A DNA stretch of 10,484 nt from Candidatus Nanopelagicales bacterium (GTDB taxonomy: Bacteria; Actinomycetota; Actinomycetes; S36-B12; UBA5976): contig JALRKC010000023.1 in NCBI GenBank assembly GCA_023254955.1, forward strand, positions 1 through 10,484, in the 5' to 3' direction. A program made the position numbers and the translations under genes. Shown piece after piece: positions 6,826-10,484 of the stretch. Position 1 is the first letter of the stretch. Every line of letters begins with the position of its first letter. The notes under the pieces are model-generated. The model made no database searches and was not told where the DNA came from. It was given only the letters and a program-made list of their open reading frames with translations.

Positions 6826-8193
6826 TTACTTGGTTAAAAACGCTAAAACATCTTGACGAGTCAGTACCCCTACGGGTTTACCTTCTAAGTGAACTACCAC
6901 CGCATCAGCATTTTCTAGCGCACTAAGTCCATTTGATAACTCTTCTCTTGCGCCAACTGCTGGAAGTGGCGCTGACATGCAAGTATCGATTAGTGCAGAT
7001 TTTTCAGTCACGCGATTAGCTAATTTCATTAGCAAATCTTTTTCAGTGATTGAGCCCACGACTTCTGCTGCCATTAATGGTGGCTCTTCTTTAACCACGG
7101 GAATTTGCGAGACTCCAAATTCACGTAAGATTTCAATAGCGTGAGCGACCGTCTCATCTGGGTGGATGTGTACGAATGTTGGCAAGTTATTGCTCTTAGC
7201 TTCAAGAACTTCACCGACAGTTACTTCGCCTTTGAATTCACCGCTAAAACCATATTTTGCTAGCCAGGCATCGTTAAATACTTTCGACAAATAACCACGT
7301 CCACTATCTGGCAAAATTACCACTAGCACATCTTTTTCAGTTAATTTCTCTGCGGCCTTTAAAGCAGCTGCTACTGCCATGCCACAAGAGCCACCAACTA
7401 GCAATCCTTCTTCGCGAGCAAGTCTGCGAGTCATTTCAAAAGACTCAGCATCTGTTACGGCAATAACTTCATCTACAATCTTTGGATTGTAAGCAGACGG
7501 CCAAAAGTCTTCACCAACTCCTTCTACTAAATAAGGTCTTCCGGTTCCACCTGAATAGATAGATCCTTCTGGGTCAGCTCCCACAACTTTTACTGCATTG
7601 TTGCTAACTTCCTTTAAGTATTTTCCGGTTCCAGAAATCGTGCCTCCAGTTCCGATTCCAGCAACGAAGCAAGTAATTTTTCCATCGGTTTGCTCCCAGA
7701 TTTCTGGGCCAGTTGATTCATAATGAGATTTTGGATTATTAGGGTTTGAATATTGATCGGGTTTCCAGGCTCCAGGAATTTCTCTTACTAAGCGATCCGA
7801 AACGCTGTAGTAAGACTCAGGGCTATCTGGAGCTACTGCGGTTGGGCAAACTACAACTTCTGCGCCATAAGCGCGCAAAACATTTTGTTTATCTTCACTA
7901 ACTTTGTCAGGCACAACGAAAACACACTTATAGCCTCGTTGTTGCGCAACTAATGCCAATCCAACTCCAGTGTTTCCGCTAGTTGGCTCCACAATGGTCC
8001 CACCGGGCTTGAGCAGCCCCTCTTTTTCAGCAGCTAGAACTAAGTTCATCGCGATTCGATCTTTAATTGAGCCGCCCGGATTTAGGTATTCCACTTTGGC
8101 AAAAATCTGAGGCTTTAAACCTTCTGTTACTTTTCTTAATCGAACTAAAGGGGTGTTTCCGATGAGGTCTACAACTGAGTCGAAGGTGCGCAT
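6826..8193 (-). CDS. cbs: Cystathionine beta-synthase with C-terminal CBS-domain pair
   Basis: This PLP enzyme condenses serine (or a derivative) with homocysteine to cystathionine, the first step of reverse transsulfuration. Its 455 residues hold a fold type II catalytic domain (about 1-315) and a tandem CBS (Bateman) module (about 325-455). The PLP lysine is in NPGGSIKDR (K44), the substrate loop TSGNTG is at 71-76 and the phosphate loop GTGGTISGTG at 181-190. PDSGRGYLSKVFND (295-308) marks true CBS, as opposed to plain cysteine synthase. The N-terminal heme domain of animal CBS is absent. The Bateman pair suggests control by an adenosyl ligand such as S-adenosylmethionine or AMP. The start at ATG 8193 gives the typical MRTFDSVVDLIGNTPLV and fits a -10 hexamer 6 nt upstream. 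It is divergent from hisN across only 30 bp. Confidence 0.95.
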   Translation of the reverse strand: MRTFDSVVDLIGNTPLVRLRKVTEGLKPQIFAKVEYLNPGGSIKDRIAMNLVLAAEKEGLLKPGGTIVEPTSGNTGVGLALVAQQRGYKCVFVVPDKVSEDKQNVLRAYGAEVVVCPTAVAPDSPESYYSVSDRLVREIPGAWKPDQYSNPNNPKSHYESTGPEIWEQTDGKITCFVAGIGTGGTISGTGKYLKEVSNNAVKVVGADPEGSIYSGGTGRPYLVEGVGEDFWPSAYNPKIVDEVIAVTDAESFEMTRRLAREEGLLVGGSCGMAVAAALKAAEKLTEKDVLVVILPDSGRGYLSKVFNDAWLAKYGFSGEFKGEVTVGEVLEAKSNNLPTFVHIHPDETVAHAIEILREFGVSQIPVVKEEPPLMAAEVVGSITEKDLLMKLANRVTEKSALIDTCMSAPLPAVGAREELSNGLSALENADAVVVHLEGKPVGVLTRQDVLAFLTK

Positions 8194-8199
8194 ACTCTG

Positions 8200-8205
8200 A
8201 CTTTA
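8200..8205 (-). promoter_or_regulatory. Predicted -10 element of a leaderless cbs transcript
   Basis: On the minus strand, TAAAGT ends exactly 6 nt before the cbs ATG, the same hexamer at the same distance as in metB. It is the core of GACTAAAGTC (8199-8208), which contains the inverted repeat GACT-AA-AGTC. There is no Shine-Dalgarno before the ATG. The region upstream runs straight into the hisN promoter, so any -35 would overlap it. Confidence 0.6.
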
Positions 8206-8211
8206 GTCGGG

Positions 8212-8217
8212 TAGCCT
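8212..8217 (+). promoter_or_regulatory. Predicted -10 element of a leaderless hisN transcript
   Basis: TAGCCT, a TANNNT hexamer, ends exactly 6 nt before the GTG at 8224. The GCAGG next to the GTG touches it with no spacer and is not a usable Shine-Dalgarno. The hexamer lies only 6 bp from the cbs -10 on the opposite strand, so both promoters share a 30-bp gap. It matches the consensus more weakly than the greA hexamer does. Confidence 0.48.
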
Positions 8218-8223
8218 TGCAGG

Positions 8224-9012
8224 GTGAGTACTCAACAGTTAAATAAAGACCTAGAACTAGCCCATCGCTTAGCAGATTTAGCAGACCAAATAACTATGGA
8301 TCGCTTTCAGGCCGCCGATCTCACGGTCACAACAAAGCCAGACATGTCTCCGGTGAGTGACGCGGATCAAGCCGTAGAGCGAGCTATTCGAGCTGAGGTA
8401 GAAAAAGTTAACCCCACCGATGCGGTAATTGGTGAAGAATACGGAACCACCGGCAATAGCCAGCGACTTTGGGTGATTGATCCAATCGATGGCACAAAAA
8501 ACTACGTTCGAGGGGTTCCAGTCTGGGCAACACTCATCTCATTAATTGAAGATGGTGAGTCAGTTCTCGGATTTGTCAGCGCACCGGCCCTATCGCGACG
8601 TTGGTGGGCGACCGCCGGAAACGGAGCTTTCACTCAATTCCAAAAACAAACTGCAAAGCAAATTCAGGTTTCAAAAATTAGCGCCTTGAAGGACGCTTTC
8701 TTTGGTTACTCGAGCCTCGATGAGTGGATCGAAGTCGGAAAATCAAAACAGTTTCAAGAATTAAATAATTCTGTTTGGCGCACCAGAGGCATCGGAGATT
8801 TCTGGACACATTTAATGGTGGCTGAAGGCGTTATCGACTGCTCAGCAGATCCAATATTGAATCTGTGGGATTTAGCTTCACTTGTAGTGATTGTGCAAGA
8901 AGCTGGTGGTCAGGTAAGTACCATTAGTGGTGAAAATCCCTTACAAGGTTCAAATTTAGTTGCGAGCAACGGCTTATTGCATGAAGCAGTTTTAGAAAAA
9001 TTAAATCCTTAA
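8224..9012 (+). CDS. hisN: Histidinol-phosphatase, inositol monophosphatase family
   Basis: HisN dephosphorylates L-histidinol phosphate, the penultimate step of histidine synthesis in actinobacteria. The protein has 262 residues and the metal-dependent IMPase fold. Magnesium ligands are visible at GEEYG (E71), in WVIDPIDGTKNYVRG (D86 and D89) and in LWDLAS (D216). The block VRGVPVWATLISLIEDG together with the ending ASNGLLHEAVLEKLN is closer to actinobacterial HisN than to SuhB or CysQ, as far as I can recall those families; related substrates such as inositol phosphate remain possible. The start is GTG with a TANNNT hexamer 6 nt upstream, suggesting a leaderless mRNA. The stop shares TTAA with the convergent P450 stop (9009-9012). 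No other his gene is in the window. Confidence 0.9.
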   Translation: MSTQQLNKDLELAHRLADLADQITMDRFQAADLTVTTKPDMSPVSDADQAVERAIRAEVEKVNPTDAVIGEEYGTTGNSQRLWVIDPIDGTKNYVRGVPVWATLISLIEDGESVLGFVSAPALSRRWWATAGNGAFTQFQKQTAKQIQVSKISALKDAFFGYSSLDEWIEVGKSKQFQELNNSVWRTRGIGDFWTHLMVAEGVIDCSADPILNLWDLASLVVIVQEAGGQVSTISGENPLQGSNLVASNGLLHEAVLEKLNP

Positions 9013-10391
9013 CGAGGGTAAATCTTCATAGGTAAACCGCCTTTGGGTCTTGCCATAACTGCAGCTCTTACCTCTGGGGTACCAGTTACCGGCTCAACTC
9101 GGTATTTTTGTAGAACTTGCGCAATTAACAAGGCACTCTCAAGTAAGGCAAAATCTTTTCCAATGCATTGGCGCGGGCCTATTCCAAAAGGCAAATACGT
9201 TCCCTTTTTTGGAGAAGCGGCTTCCGGTAAAAATCTCTCTGGCGAAAACTTCATTCCATCTTCCCAAGCAGCTGGATGCCGATGGGTTGCCCAGGGGCTA
9301 ATGATGATTACCGCATCTTTAGGTATTTCATACCCACCTAACACATCTTCACCCAATGCTCTGCGTGAAACTACCCAACCAGGCGGAAAGATGCGTAAGG
9401 CCTCATCGACTACCGCTTTGGTGTAAACCAAATCATTTACATCTTTAATTGTGGGAGTTCTAGCTGCAAGAACTCTATCTACCTCTTCAATTACTGCTTT
9501 TTGTTTTTCTGGATTCGCGGCCAATAGCCACCAAGTCCAAGTCAGAGAGCTTGCCACAGTTTCGTGCCCGGCCACTAAAAAAGTAACTATCTGATCTCGT
9601 AATTCATCATCGCTTAATACATCTTCTGCATCATGTGCGGCAATTAAAAGATCGAGCATATCTATTTCGCGCTCAACTCCCGGCTTCAAGTTATCGCTCG
9701 CTCGCTCCTTTAAAATTCTAGATACTGCGCCATTTAACTGCTTTAGCGCTTTTGACATTTTTTGATTATTAGGTGTTGGTAACCATTCAGGAAATTTAAT
9801 CGGCGTTCTAGCTCTTGCCACAATTACATCCAAGGCATCTAAGGTTGCCTCGGCAGTCTTTTCTACATCTCCTGCTAAATCTGTACCGAAAAGTGAGCGT
9901 GAAACGATCTCTAATGCTGCATGCATCATGTCATCATCAATGTCAACAATGGAACCTGCTGGTTTATGTTTCCACGCTTCAAGCATGCGTGCTGTTACCA
10001 AAGCAGTATCTGGCCCGACACGCATAATTGCTTCATGATGGAAAGCTGGTTGAATTAATTTTCTCTGCCGCTTCCAAGGTTCAGTGTCTGCCGCTAGCAA
10101 ACCCTCGCCCGTTACTTCAGCTAAATTTTCATATTGAATTGTTCGCTTGCCATAGTTTTTTGCATTAACTCTTAAAACTCGATCCACATCTTCTGGATTT
10201 ACTACTAGATAAACGGGCAAAATTGGTAATGGAAACTGAACCACATCCCCATACTTCTGATACATATTGACTAAAAATTGCTCTGGACTTTTTCTGGCAT
10301 AGGGCAAATCTCGAAACATCTGACCAACGGTTGGCCCCGGGGCCGTCAACATGATCTTGCCTAAAGGTTTGGCTTCAAATTTAATAGGCAT
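9009..10391 (-). CDS. Cytochrome P450 monooxygenase
   Basis: This is a heme-thiolate monooxygenase of 460 residues, longer than the roughly 400 of many soluble bacterial P450s. It has no signal peptide or membrane anchor. Landmarks in order are the C-helix WKRQR (106-110), I-helix AGHET (274-278) for oxygen activation, the K-helix ExxR in DEALR (E330, R333), FSPERF (382-387) and the heme loop FGIGPRQCIG (402-411, heme ligand C409). Several stretches, including VAGHETVASSLTW and the ending RPKGGLPMK, resemble the Thermus carotenoid hydroxylase CYP175A1 as I remember it, but related motifs occur in other long P450 families. The substrate is therefore open. No ferredoxin or reductase gene is in the window, so electron donors must be encoded elsewhere. 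The ATG has a TANNNT hexamer 6 nt upstream. It is convergent with hisN, sharing TTAA at the stops. Confidence 0.93.
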   Translation of the reverse strand: MPIKFEAKPLGKIMLTAPGPTVGQMFRDLPYARKSPEQFLVNMYQKYGDVVQFPLPILPVYLVVNPEDVDRVLRVNAKNYGKRTIQYENLAEVTGEGLLAADTEPWKRQRKLIQPAFHHEAIMRVGPDTALVTARMLEAWKHKPAGSIVDIDDDMMHAALEIVSRSLFGTDLAGDVEKTAEATLDALDVIVARARTPIKFPEWLPTPNNQKMSKALKQLNGAVSRILKERASDNLKPGVEREIDMLDLLIAAHDAEDVLSDDELRDQIVTFLVAGHETVASSLTWTWWLLAANPEKQKAVIEEVDRVLAARTPTIKDVNDLVYTKAVVDEALRIFPPGWVVSRRALGEDVLGGYEIPKDAVIIISPWATHRHPAAWEDGMKFSPERFLPEAASPKKGTYLPFGIGPRQCIGKDFALLESALLIAQVLQKYRVEPVTGTPEVRAAVMARPKGGLPMKIYPR

Positions 10392-10397
10392 AAACCA

Positions 10398-10403
10398 ACC
10401 TTA
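10398..10403 (-). promoter_or_regulatory. Predicted -10 element of a leaderless P450 transcript
   Basis: On the minus strand, TAAGGT ends exactly 6 nt before the P450 ATG. The overlapping AAGG, 7 nt before the ATG, could instead serve as a weak Shine-Dalgarno, so leaderless expression is less certain here than for metB or cbs. No -35 is evident. Confidence 0.45.
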
Positions 10404-10484
10404 GAAGAGGTAGCGACATCTTGTTAACCGAATAAATGGTGAAACTTCCTACACTCAGTATTCTTTAAATTGGTAGCGGGGACA
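10404..10484 (+). promoter_or_regulatory. Upstream region of a likely rightward gene beyond the window
   Basis: These 81 bases hold no credible gene. -10-like hexamers TACACT (10450-10455) and TATTCT (10459-10464) face right, and the window ends in GGGGACA. The ilvA leader has the same seven bases directly before its ATG, so a start codon may follow at once. A 10-codon ORF beginning at the ATG at 10437 has no ribosome binding site and is not called. Confidence 0.3.

Noticed and set aside
10437..10469. Ten-codon ORF as a leader peptide
   Set aside because: It has no Shine-Dalgarno, no -10 at the leaderless distance, and no run of regulatory codons.
1..10484. Mobile element, phage, CRISPR or defence island
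   Set aside because: No transposase, integrase, direct repeats, attachment site or spacer array was seen; every gene belongs to a housekeeping or metabolic family with similar codon use.

Overview
The window looks like part of a small, streamlined chromosome from a low-GC actinobacterium, most likely a freshwater member of the Nanopelagicales (acI) group. The reasons are an Mca-type mycothiol enzyme, a GreA with the actinobacterial N-terminus, a DrrA/DrrB-type exporter, an actinobacterial HisN, base composition in the low-to-mid 40s % GC (judged by eye), and almost no spacer between genes. The lineage is inferred from family resemblance and was not tested by a search.

Layout, left to right: the 5' end of mca (minus, cut by the left edge); greA (plus); a DrrB-like permease, a DrrA-like ATPase and ilvA, all minus and closely spaced; an MFS exporter (plus); metB (minus); msrA (plus); cbs (minus); hisN (plus); a cytochrome P450 (minus); and a short divergent promoter region at the right edge. 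No RNA gene, insertion sequence, phage gene, CRISPR array or long repeat was seen, and no stretch over 300 bases lacks a gene.

Much of the window concerns thiol and sulfur amino acid metabolism. CBS and MetB together form a transsulfuration route between homocysteine and cysteine. IlvA makes 2-oxobutyrate, which is also a product of cystathionine gamma-cleavage. MsrA repairs oxidised methionine. Mca detoxifies conjugates of mycothiol, which itself contains cysteine. From memory, an mca-greA-metB-cbs neighbourhood is also found in Mycobacterium, so this is probably an ancestral actinobacterial block and not a recent island.

The most distinctive signal lies in the starts and ends of the genes. 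Five genes (greA, metB, cbs, hisN, P450) have a TANNNT hexamer exactly 6 nt before the start codon and no good Shine-Dalgarno, as expected of leaderless mRNAs. Genes that do have a Shine-Dalgarno (mca, the DrrA-like gene, ilvA, msrA) have their best -10-like hexamer 22-26 nt before the start. Four minus-strand promoters also share the ten-base pattern GAYTANNNTC. All four convergent gene pairs overlap or abut, which leaves no room for conventional terminators.
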